Positions 1 through 9,051 of a stretch of DNA of 64,000 nt are shown piece after piece. The translations under genes were made by a program, and so were the position numbers. The notes beneath the pieces are model-generated. The model was not told where the DNA came from, did not search any database, and saw nothing but the letters and a program-made list of their open reading frames with translations. How positions within the stretch are numbered: the stretch's first letter is position 1; the number at the start of each line of letters is the position of its first letter. Origin of the DNA: Bacteroidales bacterium (GTDB taxonomy: Bacteria; Bacteroidota; Bacteroidia; Bacteroidales; Muribaculaceae). The stretch lies in NCBI GenBank assembly GCA_014800685.1, contig JAAVFQ010000016.1, positions 62,001-126,000 on the forward strand. Reading direction: 5' to 3'.

Positions 1-828
1 GTAGTTGGCGGTGACATTGATTGTCGTGGACAGAGGCGAGCGGGAGATAACCTCTTCCGGGCCGTCATAATCCCCTATGGCCGTAGTGGTCATCAGCAAT
101 CCGCGGGAAGCCGGCTCGTTAAACCAGGCCATGTCGAGGTCAGGTTCAGGCTCGCAGGCACCCAGAAAATGCCATTTGCCGTCGGCCCATGCCTCCACCC
201 ATGCGTGATTGTCATCGGTGTGTGCCCATCGGGGAGTATATACCTGTCTGGCCGGGATGCCGACGGCGCGCAGTGCCGCTACCGTGAATGTAGACTCCTC
301 GCCGCATCGCCCCAAAGCATTGCGCATGGTAGCCTCCGGAGCAGACGTGCGTCCGTCGGATGGCTGATAAGATACGTGTTCATGACACCAGTGATTCACT
401 TCCAGGATGGCATCTTTCATCGGAAGCTTGCTCACGCGCTCTTTCAGCAATTCGTAGAATAGCGGACGGCTGAGGTCAGTGTGTTCATTATTGACTCTTA
501 CGGGGAGAACAAAGTGGCGCCATTCCCTTTCCGGGACGCTCTCTCCCCAGGGCATCTCGCGACGTGCGCGGAGTGAGGCGCGAATATTGGCCAGATGATA
601 GGAGCTATCATAGTCAAGGATGTCCGGAGTGGGGAGATAGGCATAAAGAAATTCAAGCGCCTTGCGCTCGTCGGCAGAGAGTGAAGTGAGCAGCGAGTCA
701 GGAATAACGGCGCCGGGCTGAACGGCTCCACGCGACTCGGCCGCCGCGGTGAAAGGAGTAGGAGACGCAGAGGAGGCGCAGAGGAAAAATGAGAGAAGTG
801 ATGAAGTGAAAATCATAGTAGGAATCAT
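1..828 (-). CDS. Secreted transglutaminase-like protein, C-terminus cut by window edge
   Basis: The frame is open from an ATG at 828-826 to base 1, giving 276 residues with the 3' end outside the window. It starts with a hydrophobic signal-peptide-like stretch (about residues 5-20). The core has the transglutaminase-like papain-fold triad: Cys175 in GRCGEEST, His208 in DDNHAWVEAW, and an acidic stretch GACEPEPDLD (about 223-232) supplying the third residue. Transglutaminase-core proteins in Bacteroidota are usually secreted cysteine peptidases or amidases; the substrate is unknown here. The start codon overlaps the cutC stop (ATGA at 828-825), so the two are translationally coupled. The fold call is firm, the biochemical role is not. 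Confidence 0.8.
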   Translation of the reverse strand, partial: MIPTMIFTSSLLSFFLCASSASPTPFTAAAESRGAVQPGAVIPDSLLTSLSADERKALEFLYAYLPTPDILDYDSSYHLANIRASLRARREMPWGESVPEREWRHFVLPVRVNNEHTDLSRPLFYELLKERVSKLPMKDAILEVNHWCHEHVSYQPSDGRTSAPEATMRNALGRCGEESTFTVAALRAVGIPARQVYTPRWAHTDDNHAWVEAWADGKWHFLGACEPEPDLDMAWFNEPASRGLLMTTTAIGDYDGPEEVISRSPLSTTINVTANY

Positions 829-1553
829 GAGTCAATAGCATGGCGGATGGCTCTTACCACTGCGGCATCGGTGGCCATTCTTGAGCCATCGGGGTCGGCG
901 CTTCCCATCGAGGCGGCGGAACGGGTATTCCCGTAAGTCGCGGCGCGTGGCGCTCGGGCGGAAGCATGAAATTCCTCCGCTCCGGAAAGACGTTTAATCC
1001 CGGCGGCCGTTTTAGGGGACACCCCCGCGCCGGCCATGATAATGATTCGGCCGTCAGCCTTTTCCCGCAGCCTGCTTATCATCTCGGCGCCCTCGAGAGC
1101 ATCCTTTTCACATCCGGAGGTAAGCACGCGGCGAAATCCGAGTGAGATAATATCCTCAAGAGCGCGGAAAGGGTCGGCGACTACGTCAAAAGCGCGGTGA
1201 AATGTTGAGTCGAGTTCCGGAGCGGCTGCCAGCAGCCTGCTGCATAGAGCCTTATCTACCTCCCCTTCGGCAGTCAGGGCTCCGATGACAATGCCGTGAG
1301 CCCCCGCCGCTGCCGCTTCCTTTATGTCACTCTCCATCAAAGCCGCTTCCGGCTCCGTATAAACGAAGTCGCCGGCGCGGGGCCTTATCAGCACATTGGT
1401 GGCAATGCGTGAGGATGAGAAGCGGATAGCGGCTATCGAAGGGGTCAGTCCCCCTTCGGCAAGTCCGCTGCATAGTTCTATTCTGTCGGCTCCTCCCGCA
1501 ATGGCTTCAAGAACTCCTTCGGGGTCGCCGGTGCAAATTTCAAGTAGTGGCAT
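825..1553 (-). CDS. cutC: CutC family protein (copper homeostasis family, TIM barrel)
   Basis: This 242-residue protein matches the CutC family over its full length. It opens with LEICTGDPEGVLEAIAGGAD and continues with RIELCSGLAEGGLTPS, typical of the family's TIM-barrel N-terminus. A glycine-rich phosphate-site-like segment (IIMAGAGVSP) lies near residue 172. CutC was named for copper tolerance in E. coli, but that role is disputed, so function beyond the fold is uncertain. The gene starts 8 bases after the ROK gene and overlaps the next gene by ATGA, so it is in an operon with both. Confidence 0.88.
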   Translation of the reverse strand: MPLLEICTGDPEGVLEAIAGGADRIELCSGLAEGGLTPSIAAIRFSSSRIATNVLIRPRAGDFVYTEPEAALMESDIKEAAAAGAHGIVIGALTAEGEVDKALCSRLLAAAPELDSTFHRAFDVVADPFRALEDIISLGFRRVLTSGCEKDALEGAEMISRLREKADGRIIIMAGAGVSPKTAAGIKRLSGAEEFHASARAPRAATYGNTRSAASMGSADPDGSRMATDAAVVRAIRHAIDS

Positions 1554-1561
1554 GGGTGTAA

Positions 1562-2551
1562 TTATATAGAGAAACCGGAAGGAGAGGATGCCACGGCGGC
1601 CGCTCCGAGAATGGCGGCATCTGCTTCCGGGAGCGTGGAGGGTAGAAAACGGACCTCGTTCTCACGATATATCCATAGAAGGTTCTTCTCATACTCGCGG
1701 CGCATAGCCCCCTCGAAGTGATGGAAACTGCGAGCCACGCCTCCGAAGAAAATGACAGCCTGCGGGGAGCAGAAAGCGGCAAACTCCGCGCAAGCCCTTC
1801 CCAGCACTTTCCCGGTCTCGGCAAAGGCACGGAGGGCAATAGGGTCGCCATTGTCGGCAGCTTTCCCCACGTCGCCTGCCGTCATCTGTGTCAGCCTTCT
1901 GAGAGACGACTCTTCGGCCGAGAGGGCAAGCATAGAAGCGGCCGTGCAGACCACTCCCCTCGCCGATGCGTAAGTCTCCAGACATCCCATCCTCCCGCAG
2001 GAGCAGAGCCGGTCGGAGTCTCTTTCCGCAATGGTATGTCCGAGTTCGCCGGCGAGGCCGCGATAGCCATGCAGCAGCCGTCCGTCGCAAATTATGGCTG
2101 ACCCCACTCCGGTGCCGAGGGTTATCACGAGCACGTCGGAGAGGCCACGTGCGGCTCCGAACGTGAGTTCGCCGAGGGCGGCCGCGTTGGCATCGTTTTC
2201 AGCGCGGGCGGGGAGTCCGAAGGTGGCCTGCATAACGGCGGCCAGAGGCGTCGGAGAGGGCCAGGGAAGGTCTACTGCACCCACAATCTCCCCACTGCGA
2301 AAATCCACGCAGGGAGCCCCCACGCCTAAAGCACCAAGGTCTGAAGCAGAGAGCCCGGCAGCGTGAAGGCTGTCGGTGACCTCCTTGTGCAGTGCGTCTG
2401 CAAAAGCCTGAAAGTCATAGTGGCCGCACGTGGGCAGAGAGCCGCGCAGAATTATTTCTCCTTCGGGCGACACAATGCCGAAACAGGTATTGGTGCCCCC
2501 GATGTCTATACCGAGAGTAAAGCGTCCCGGTGCCGCGAGTGATGATGCCAT
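1562..2551 (-). CDS. ROK family sugar kinase (glucokinase-like)
   Basis: 329 residues. The N-terminal phosphate loop is GIDIGGTNT (about 14-22). The probable catalytic Asp is D120 in ENDANAAALGE. A ROK zinc site is formed by H172 and the cysteines of CSCGRMGC (183-190) followed by LETYAS. There is no N-terminal helix-turn-helix, so this is an enzyme and not a NagC/XylR-type repressor. ROK kinases phosphorylate glucose, N-acetylglucosamine, N-acetylmannosamine or related sugars with ATP; the sequence alone does not fix the substrate. It lies 63 bases downstream of lutC and 8 bases upstream of cutC on the same strand. Confidence 0.88.
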   Translation of the reverse strand: MASSLAAPGRFTLGIDIGGTNTCFGIVSPEGEIILRGSLPTCGHYDFQAFADALHKEVTDSLHAAGLSASDLGALGVGAPCVDFRSGEIVGAVDLPWPSPTPLAAVMQATFGLPARAENDANAAALGELTFGAARGLSDVLVITLGTGVGSAIICDGRLLHGYRGLAGELGHTIAERDSDRLCSCGRMGCLETYASARGVVCTAASMLALSAEESSLRRLTQMTAGDVGKAADNGDPIALRAFAETGKVLGRACAEFAAFCSPQAVIFFGGVARSFHHFEGAMRREYEKNLLWIYRENEVRFLPSTLPEADAAILGAAAVASSPSGFSI

Positions 2552-2614
2552 GCTTTATGAGTTTTTGCAAAGATAACAAAAAGTAGGGTAATGGCAAAAT
2601 CCATGTCCCGCCCG

Positions 2615-3232
2615 TCAGCCGTATAAGATTACGGTGAGAGAAACGGCTCCTTGCGCTCCAGTGACGTGAACGGCCTCAATGTCAGCGGTGGCAGAGGGGC
2701 CCGAAAAGAGCGAAGAGTATTGCGTCTCCGATAGATTAATATGAGAATAGGCCTCCTGCAGTCCGGCGACTATTTTCTTTCGGTCGAGCAGCAGATAGAG
2801 GTTGATGGCTAAAAGGCCATTGGCCATTCGCCCGAATGTATCCGGAGTCACCAGCACGCTTCCCGTCTCCCCTATCCCCAGCAAACCCTCGCCGACGCAG
2901 GCGTGAAGCCGGTGAGCATCAGAGGGTCGCGGCAGCTCTTCGAGAGTAATGTTTCCCTCAAACTCGTTTATGGCGCTGAAGACAGCTTCATTTCCTTCGG
3001 TCGACACATTCTCATGCAGCCATCTGAGGGCTTCAGCCCGGTCAGTAGTGTTTATTATCTCGCCGTCAAATCCCTTGACGTGCGTGATGAAATTTTCAAG
3101 CGTATCGCCGGCGATGGGATAGATGGGCACCTCGGGATGTGCGGTAGGTTGCGGATGATTGGCGCGCACACGGGCCATAATTCGTTCGCGTGGCGTAAGA
3201 TTTTTATTCTCAGGATTCATATCGGCTCTCAT
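2615..3232 (-). CDS. lutC: Lactate utilisation protein C (LUD domain)
   Basis: 205 residues with the LUD fold of LutC/YkgG. The C-terminal half carries the family segment GLLGIGETGSVLV and a long stretch typical of the cofactor-free Rossmann-like fold. With LutA and LutB it forms the iron-sulfur L-lactate dehydrogenase system that oxidises lactate to pyruvate. The start at 3232 overlaps the lutB stop (ATGA); a second ATG at 3220 is also possible. Last gene of the lutABC set. Confidence 0.88.
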   Translation of the reverse strand: MRADMNPENKNLTPRERIMARVRANHPQPTAHPEVPIYPIAGDTLENFITHVKGFDGEIINTTDRAEALRWLHENVSTEGNEAVFSAINEFEGNITLEELPRPSDAHRLHACVGEGLLGIGETGSVLVTPDTFGRMANGLLAINLYLLLDRKKIVAGLQEAYSHINLSETQYSSLFSGPSATADIEAVHVTGAQGAVSLTVILYG

Positions 3233-4632
3233 TTATCGGAATGTTCATCAAGGTCAGACGCATTTTTCTTATACCATTCCCGGAAAGTCTCTTCGGGAGG
3301 AATGGGGTTTTTATGCCATTTCGCCCAAGGGTTCAGGCCGCTTTCGGCGACGGCTGAGGGGAGATGACGCAAAGCCCAGAGACCGAGTTTTTCGGCGCGC
3401 TGCAGGTCAGTGGAGTTTTTCAGCACAGCCCCCATCAGCCCCTCTTCCAAGTCATGCGTGAAGAGCGACTCTCTCTTCTCCACCACGACATCGCGCCAAT
3501 AGAATATCAGTTCAGGGAGAGGCACCTTCACCGGACAGACATCCCCGCAGGAGCCGCAGTGAGTGCAGGAGAACGGCAGCCGGGCATAGCGGTGCAGATC
3601 GTAAGAAGGCATGATGGCGAGTCCGAGCGGCCCCATATAATTGGCATCGTAAGAGATGCCGGATGTGCGGCGGAATACGGGGCATGTGTTCATGCAAGTG
3701 CCACAACGTATGCACTTCAGCACCTCATGATAAGGCTGACCCAGACGGTGCGAACGCCCATTGTCGAGCAGCACGACGTGAATCTCCTGGCCGGGAGCTG
3801 GAGAGGAGATGTGAGAAGTGTATTGGGTGATATCATAGCCCAGCGAGCTGCGCGATAGCAGGCGCAGAAACAGAGGGAGGTCAGACTGGCGCGGGATAAT
3901 CTTCTCGATACCTACGGTCACTATGAGAAGCGGAGGCACCGTGGCGCAGATGTCCACGTCACCTTCGTTGGAGCACATCACTATCGTACCGGTCTCTGCC
4001 ACTGCGAAATTGCACCCTATCATTCCGGCGTCTGCCTTGACGTAGCGTTCGCGCATATCGGCTCTCATGACGCTATTGAGATACTTGGGGTCATCTTGCG
4101 CAGGGTCAGAGCCGAGTTTTTCTGCGAAAATCCGCGCCACATCGGTGCGCAGTTTGTGAATGGCCGGCATGACGATATGGCTGTCCCGCTGATTGTCAAG
4201 CTGCTGTATTCTCTCCCCCAGGTCAGACTCATTCACCTCTATGCCGGCTTCTTCGAGATGCTCGCGCAAGCCACACTCATCCATAGCCATGGATTTCCCC
4301 TTGGTGAGGGTGGCCACATTACGCTCACGGAGTATTTCGAGCACTATGTCATTATGATCCTGAGCCGTTTCAGCCCAATGCACGGAGATGCCCCTTGAAG
4401 TGAGATTCTCTTCAAGCTGCTCAAGATACCCGTCAAGATGAGACAGCGAATGTTTCTTGATTTCAGATGCAAGCTCCCTCATCTCCTCCCATTCGGTGAG
4501 AGTGGCGGCCACTTTGTCACGTCGCATACGGGCTGCCCAGAGGCAGCGGTCATTGCTCTCGCGGTGGGGAGTGTCGGCTATGAATTCGGCTCCCAGTTTT
4601 ACCTGATTCACTTGTTTGCTCATGATGGTCAT
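3229..4632 (-). CDS. lutB: Lactate utilisation iron-sulfur protein B
   Basis: 467 residues. An N-terminal LUD domain is followed by two ferredoxin-type cysteine motifs: CIRCGTCMNTCP (307-318) and CTHCGSCGDVCP (356-367 region), each able to bind a [4Fe-4S] cluster. The tail after residue 370 is the LutB-specific C-terminal extension. LutB passes electrons in the cytoplasmic LutABC complex for lactate oxidation. Its start overlaps the lutA stop (ATGA, 4632-4629) and its end overlaps the lutC start, so all three subunits are coupled. A second Met lies three codons in, at 4623. Confidence 0.93.
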   Translation of the reverse strand: MTIMSKQVNQVKLGAEFIADTPHRESNDRCLWAARMRRDKVAATLTEWEEMRELASEIKKHSLSHLDGYLEQLEENLTSRGISVHWAETAQDHNDIVLEILRERNVATLTKGKSMAMDECGLREHLEEAGIEVNESDLGERIQQLDNQRDSHIVMPAIHKLRTDVARIFAEKLGSDPAQDDPKYLNSVMRADMRERYVKADAGMIGCNFAVAETGTIVMCSNEGDVDICATVPPLLIVTVGIEKIIPRQSDLPLFLRLLSRSSLGYDITQYTSHISSPAPGQEIHVVLLDNGRSHRLGQPYHEVLKCIRCGTCMNTCPVFRRTSGISYDANYMGPLGLAIMPSYDLHRYARLPFSCTHCGSCGDVCPVKVPLPELIFYWRDVVVEKRESLFTHDLEEGLMGAVLKNSTDLQRAEKLGLWALRHLPSAVAESGLNPWAKWHKNPIPPEETFREWYKKNASDLDEHSDK

Positions 4633-5378
4633 TTTGCGTCGCCGTTGAGTATCTCGGCGATATAGTAGAACTTAATATCCAATCCAAATTTGCGTGCCAC
4701 ACACGACTGATGAAGCAGGCACGACATGTCTTGCGAGGTGACATATCGGAATCCGTTGCGGGCATAGTCATTCACCTTATCAAGACCCTGCTGTCCGGAA
4801 CAGCTTTGATCCCAGATGGTGAAGGTGCCACCGAAGCCACAACATTCATCCCTGCGCGTGGCATATCCGACCTCTATACCCTCTACGAGGTTCAGCAGAT
4901 CTGCCGTTTTGGAAAATTCAGGAATCATCAGCTCGGAGGGTCTCGCCTCGTTGAGATAGCGAAGCGAATGGCATCCGTTGTGAAGAGCTACCCGGTGAGG
5001 AAAAGAGGCCCACGGGAGCGAGTCGACTTTGATAATGTCATGAAGAAAGGTCACGAGGTCTACGGCGGCCTCCCTTATCTGCATCACCTCCGGAGTCTGC
5101 TCCAGGTCATCAAAGTGATTTTTAAACTGGTCGGCGCATATCCCGGAGGGCATGACGATGTGGTCATATCCGGCCAGGCGCGAGGCTACGGAGTTTTCCA
5201 CCTTGCAGGCCGTGTGTGTATATCCCATATCTTTCATCGGCAGGCCGCAGCAGGCTGCCGACTCTATAAATTCAGGGTTGAGACCCAGCCGCCGTAGCAG
5301 GCGAAATGACGAGATGGCGGCCTGCGGTGCTATCGCGTCAATATAGCATGGTACGAAAAATCCCAGTTTCATAAGCAA
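4629..5378 (-). CDS. lutA: Lactate utilisation protein A (CCG-domain subunit)
   Basis: 249 residues with the two cysteine-rich (CCG) motifs of the LutA/GlpC/heterodisulfide-reductase family: ACCGLPMKD near residue 43 and ECCGFGGTF near residue 177. These motifs bind an iron-sulfur cluster. LutA is the first gene of lutABC and acts with LutB and LutC to oxidise L-lactate. It faces ruvB across about 137 bases; I could not find a good TAnnTTTG promoter for it there. Confidence 0.92.
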   Translation of the reverse strand: MLMKLGFFVPCYIDAIAPQAAISSFRLLRRLGLNPEFIESAACCGLPMKDMGYTHTACKVENSVASRLAGYDHIVMPSGICADQFKNHFDDLEQTPEVMQIREAAVDLVTFLHDIIKVDSLPWASFPHRVALHNGCHSLRYLNEARPSELMIPEFSKTADLLNLVEGIEVGYATRRDECCGFGGTFTIWDQSCSGQQGLDKVNDYARNGFRYVTSQDMSCLLHQSCVARKFGLDIKFYYIAEILNGDAK

Positions 5379-5477
5379 GTGCTAACGTGAAGTGAAGAAA
5401 TACTCTTACTGCATAACGCCAAGAGCTATAGTTTAGTTTTTTTATGTATTTTTCCGGACAAAGCCCCTTGCCACGTA

Positions 5478-5509
5478 TTTGCATATCAGCGGAAAAGTTG
5501 CTAACTTTG
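5478..5509 (+). promoter_or_regulatory. Bacteroidota-type promoter of ruvB
   Basis: TTTG at 5478-5481, a 20-base spacer, then TAACTTTG at 5502-5509, an exact fit to the Bacteroidota primary sigma consensus. The predicted transcript start falls about 6-7 bases after the box, at or next to the ruvB ATG (5516). This rules out the upstream ATG at 5444 as translation start. Confidence 0.75.
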
Positions 5510-5515
5510 CAGAAT

Positions 5516-6556
5516 ATGGAAGATATGCTTGACAGAGGCCCTGCGGGTCCGGATGATTTCGACATCAGGGCCCGAGGTGGTGACAAGGATTTCGAAAAGG
5601 CGCTCCGCCCGCTCGCGTTTGACGATTTCTCCGGCCAGGAGAAGATTATCAGCAATCTGCGCGTTTTCGTGCAGGCTGCCCGTCTGCGTAGCGAGCCGCT
5701 TGACCATACCCTTCTTCACGGCCCTCCCGGTCTTGGCAAGACCACGCTCTCCAATATCGTGGCCAATGAGCTCGGAGTAGGATTTAAAGTCACTTCAGGC
5801 CCCGTGCTCGACAAGCCCGGCGACCTCGCCGGCATCCTCATGTCGCTTGAACCTCATGACGTGCTCTTCATTGATGAAATACATCGTCTGCATCCCATCG
5901 TGGAGGAATATCTCTATTCGGCGATGGAGGATTACCGCATCGACATCCTTCTGGATAAAGGGCCCGGAGCTAAAAGCGTGCAGCTCACCCTTGCACCCTT
6001 TACCCTTGTAGGCGCCACTACGCGCAGCGGCCTGCTCACGGCTCCCCTGCGTGCCCGTTTCGGCATAAATTGTCATCTGGAATATTATGACCATGAGGTG
6101 CTCAAAAGCATCGTGAAGCGCTCCGCGCGTCTCCTTTCGGTCCCTATAGAGGAAGACGCCGCGCTGGAAATTTCTCTCCGCAGCCGTGGCACTCCCCGTA
6201 TAGCCAACTCACTGCTGCGTCGCGTAAGAGACTTCGCTATGGTCAAAGGTAGCGGCCGGATTGACATTGAGATAGCCCGATATGCTCTCGAAGCTCTCAA
6301 TATCGACAAATTCGGCCTCGATGAGATAGATAATCGAATCCTCCTCACGATAATTGATAAATTTAAGGGGGGGCCTGTGGGTCTGAGCACCATTGCCACG
6401 GCATTGGGCGAGGATGCCGGCACCCTCGAAGAGGTCTATGAGCCCTTCCTCATCAAAGAGGGCTTCATAAAACGTACACCCCGCGGACGCGAAGTGACTG
6501 AACTGGCCTATCGCCATCTCGGTCGTTCCCGCTTCTCCGAGGGTACCCTTTTCTGA
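5516..6556 (+). CDS. ruvB: Holliday junction branch migration helicase RuvB
   Basis: 346 residues from the ATG at 5516. Walker A is [11 protein letters not shown], Walker B is LFIDEIHRL, the arginine-finger/sensor segment is GATTRSGLL, and a C-terminal winged helix ends with the family's RTPRGR segment. RuvB is the hexameric AAA+ motor that drives Holliday-junction migration with RuvA; RuvC is encoded at 43604. An in-frame ATG at 5444 was rejected because the promoter lies between it and 5516. With the transcript start predicted at about 5515, the mRNA is either leaderless or starts translation at the ATG at 5525. Confidence 0.96.
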   Translation: MEDMLDRGPAGPDDFDIRARGGDKDFEKALRPLAFDDFSGQEKIISNLRVFVQAARLRSEPLDHTLLHGPPGLGKTTLSNIVANELGVGFKVTSGPVLDKPGDLAGILMSLEPHDVLFIDEIHRLHPIVEEYLYSAMEDYRIDILLDKGPGAKSVQLTLAPFTLVGATTRSGLLTAPLRARFGINCHLEYYDHEVLKSIVKRSARLLSVPIEEDAALEISLRSRGTPRIANSLLRRVRDFAMVKGSGRIDIEIARYALEALNIDKFGLDEIDNRILLTIIDKFKGGPVGLSTIATALGEDAGTLEEVYEPFLIKEGFIKRTPRGREVTELAYRHLGRSRFSEGTLF

Positions 6557-6582
6557 CCTCTTCATTTACTGATTTCAAAAGC

Positions 6583-8100
6583 ATGGCAGGTATTAAAAGT
6601 CTGGCCAAAGAAACGGCCGTCTACGGACTAAGCAGCATAGTGGGGCGATTCCTCAACTGGTGTCTTGTCCCCCTTTACGTCTACATTTTCCCTACGGATG
6701 AATATGGCGTGGTGAGTTATCTTTACAGCTTTACGGCTGTGGCGCTGATTATACTCAATTACGGTATGGAGACGGGATTTTTCCGCTATGCCAATAAGGA
6801 GAAAGACCCAGAGAGGGTTTACACCACTTCGCTCCTTTCGCTGGGCTTCACTTCGCTCCTCTTCGTGATTCTCGTGAGCCTGTTCATCCGTCCGGTCACG
6901 GATGCGCTGCTGCTTCCGGGCAAAGAGTTGTTCGTGTGGATGCTCAGCACAACGGTCGCAATAGATGCCTTCTCCAATCTTCCGTTCGCATATCTGCGTT
7001 TCAAGAAGAAGGCCTTTACCTTCGCCTGCATCAAGCTCGCGAATGTCGGAATCAACATCGGCCTCAACCTCTTCTTCCTGCTTGCCTGTCCGGCTCTTGA
7101 GAAAACCGCTCCCTCGCTGATAGACTGGTTTTACCTTCCACTCGGAGGGGAGGCTTTCGGCATAGGCTGGATTTTCCTGGCCAATATCCTCTCCACATTC
7201 TGCATTTTCCTGATGCTTTTGCCTCAGATAGTGGGTAGAGTCTATGTCTTCGACCGTGCCCTTCTCGGCAAGATGCTGAAATATTCATGGCCTCTGCTCG
7301 TGCTCGGTGTGGCCGGAGTCATGAGTCAGAATATGGGTCAGATGATTATTCCCTATCTCTTCCGCGACAACGAGGAGGGGGCTCAGAGCATGGTGGGTAT
7401 CTATGGCGCAAATATCAAGATTGCAATCGTCATGGTGATGTTCACTCAGGCCTTCCGTTATGCATACGAACCCTTCATATTCGCCCAGGCCGGCAGGGAG
7501 GGTGAAGACAAAAAACAGGCCTATTGCGATGCCATGAAGTTTTTCATCATCTTCGGCCTGCTCATCTTCCTCGGAGTCATGTATTTTATGCCCGTGCTCA
7601 AGCATTTTGTCTCTTCATCCTATTGGAGCGGCCTTCAGATAGTGCCGATAATGATGATGGCCGAACTCTTTTTCGGCGTCTTCTTCAATCTCTCTCTCTG
7701 GTATAAGCTCACCGACCGCACTCAGTGGGGCATGTATTTCTCACTCTTCGGCTTCGCAGTGATGCTCGGCATGAACCTTTGGCTCGTCCCGGCCATAGGA
7801 CTCCCGGATGGCTATGTGGGCTCGGCGTGGGCAGCCTTTATCGGCTATCTGGCCATGATGCTCCTCAGCTATTTTGTCGGTAGACATTACTATCCCCTCC
7901 CTTACGAGCTCAAACGTATAGGTGGCTATACGCTGCTCGCTATGATGCTCTGGGGCGTGGGTGCGTGGCTGGAATTTGAAGACAGAATGTGGCTGACCTA
8001 CGCTATCAGGATATTCCTGCTCGCCGTCTACGCCGGCGTGGTCTGCGCTTTTGAGAATGTCCCTATTGTGTCAGGGCTTCTCCGACGCGTGCGCCGCTGA
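6583..8100 (+). CDS. Polysaccharide/lipid-linked oligosaccharide flippase (MOP superfamily)
   Basis: 505 residues, almost entirely hydrophobic, with roughly 12-14 predicted membrane helices and the Wzx-like N-terminus (AKETAVYGLSSIVGRFLNW, first helix about 8-28). Members of this superfamily move undecaprenyl-linked sugars or lipid II across the inner membrane; the cargo cannot be read from the sequence. It starts 26 bases after ruvB and is probably co-transcribed with it. Its last 30 bases overlap the end of the convergent queG gene. Confidence 0.85.
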   Translation: MAGIKSLAKETAVYGLSSIVGRFLNWCLVPLYVYIFPTDEYGVVSYLYSFTAVALIILNYGMETGFFRYANKEKDPERVYTTSLLSLGFTSLLFVILVSLFIRPVTDALLLPGKELFVWMLSTTVAIDAFSNLPFAYLRFKKKAFTFACIKLANVGINIGLNLFFLLACPALEKTAPSLIDWFYLPLGGEAFGIGWIFLANILSTFCIFLMLLPQIVGRVYVFDRALLGKMLKYSWPLLVLGVAGVMSQNMGQMIIPYLFRDNEEGAQSMVGIYGANIKIAIVMVMFTQAFRYAYEPFIFAQAGREGEDKKQAYCDAMKFFIIFGLLIFLGVMYFMPVLKHFVSSSYWSGLQIVPIMMMAELFFGVFFNLSLWYKLTDRTQWGMYFSLFGFAVMLGMNLWLVPAIGLPDGYVGSAWAAFIGYLAMMLLSYFVGRHYYPLPYELKRIGGYTLLAMMLWGVGAWLEFEDRMWLTYAIRIFLLAVYAGVVCAFENVPIVSGLLRRVRR

Positions 8101-9051
8101 GCCGAGTATGTTCAGGGCATTTCGCCGCAGTGAGTCAAGACCTCCCCGCATCAGGGGCGTTCCGCTGAAACGCGCGGCAAACTCCTCTTCTGTCATCTTA
8201 ATCAACTCTTCGGGGCGCAAGTCAAGTATAGCGCGCCGTGGCAAGAAATCTTTTATGGGGGTGGGGATTACCCCGGAGTTATGCGGGCAGCACGTCTGGC
8301 ATCTGTCGCAGCCGAAAAGAGTAGCCCTCCCCTTCTCTGTGGCCATTACACTCTTCTGACTCTCATCCCACTCCCCTTTCACCTCTATCGTCAAAGCCGA
8401 AAGACACCGCGAGGCATCCAGTCCTTCGGCGGTCAGAGCCCCCGTGGGGCAGGCTCTGAGGCATCTTCCACACCCCAGACAATCCTGTGCGGAGGGGGCG
8501 TCAGGCTCGACTGCCAATGTGGTGAGAATCTCGGCAAGAACTACGAAGCTCCCGGCCTCTTCCACAATAATAGTGGAATTTCGACCCTTGCGTCCTATAC
8601 CGGCACGGAGCGCCCAATATCTTTCGGGCAGAGGCGCGGAATCCACGCAGAGCCTGTTTTCAGCCCCGTAGCGGGCATTTAAATGAGCAAGAAGGGATTT
8701 GGTCAGCGAGCGGATTGTTTTGTGATAGTCGCGCCCGTAAGCATACATGCCAACCATCGGCGCGTCGTCGGCGCGTCGTCGGGCGGGAAAGTAAGGAAAA
8801 GCGATGGAAATCACAGTGGCGGCGCCCGGGAGAAGATTCGAAGGGTTGGTGCGCACTTCGATATGATTGTTCATATAATGCAGAGGGCCGGCCATCCCCT
8901 GTGCAAGCCATCTACGGAAGTGGCCGTGAAAGTCGGCTGAAACATCGGACGCCTCGGCAAAGCCGACGGCCACTGCGCCGGTGGCGAGGATAGTGGCGCG
9001 CAGTTGCTCTTTCTCCTCTCCGCTGAGGGGGTGGTGAGAATCAGGGAGCAT
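8071..9051 (-). CDS. queG: Epoxyqueuosine reductase
   Basis: 326 residues from the ATG at 9051. It has the QueG cobalamin-binding N-terminal domain and two [4Fe-4S] motifs, CLGCGRCLRACP and CDRCQTCCPHN, in the C-terminal half. The enzyme makes the last step of queuosine in the wobble position of tRNA (epoxyqueuosine to queuosine). A longer start at 9102 exists, but the ATG at 9051 shares its A with the rnhA stop (TAATG), the usual coupling, so it is preferred. The 3' end overlaps the flippase gene by 30 bases, tail to tail. Confidence 0.92.
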   Translation of the reverse strand: MLPDSHHPLSGEEKEQLRATILATGAVAVGFAEASDVSADFHGHFRRWLAQGMAGPLHYMNNHIEVRTNPSNLLPGAATVISIAFPYFPARRRADDAPMVGMYAYGRDYHKTIRSLTKSLLAHLNARYGAENRLCVDSAPLPERYWALRAGIGRKGRNSTIIVEEAGSFVVLAEILTTLAVEPDAPSAQDCLGCGRCLRACPTGALTAEGLDASRCLSALTIEVKGEWDESQKSVMATEKGRATLFGCDRCQTCCPHNSGVIPTPIKDFLPRRAILDLRPEELIKMTEEEFAARFSGTPLMRGGLDSLRRNALNILGSAAHASEKP

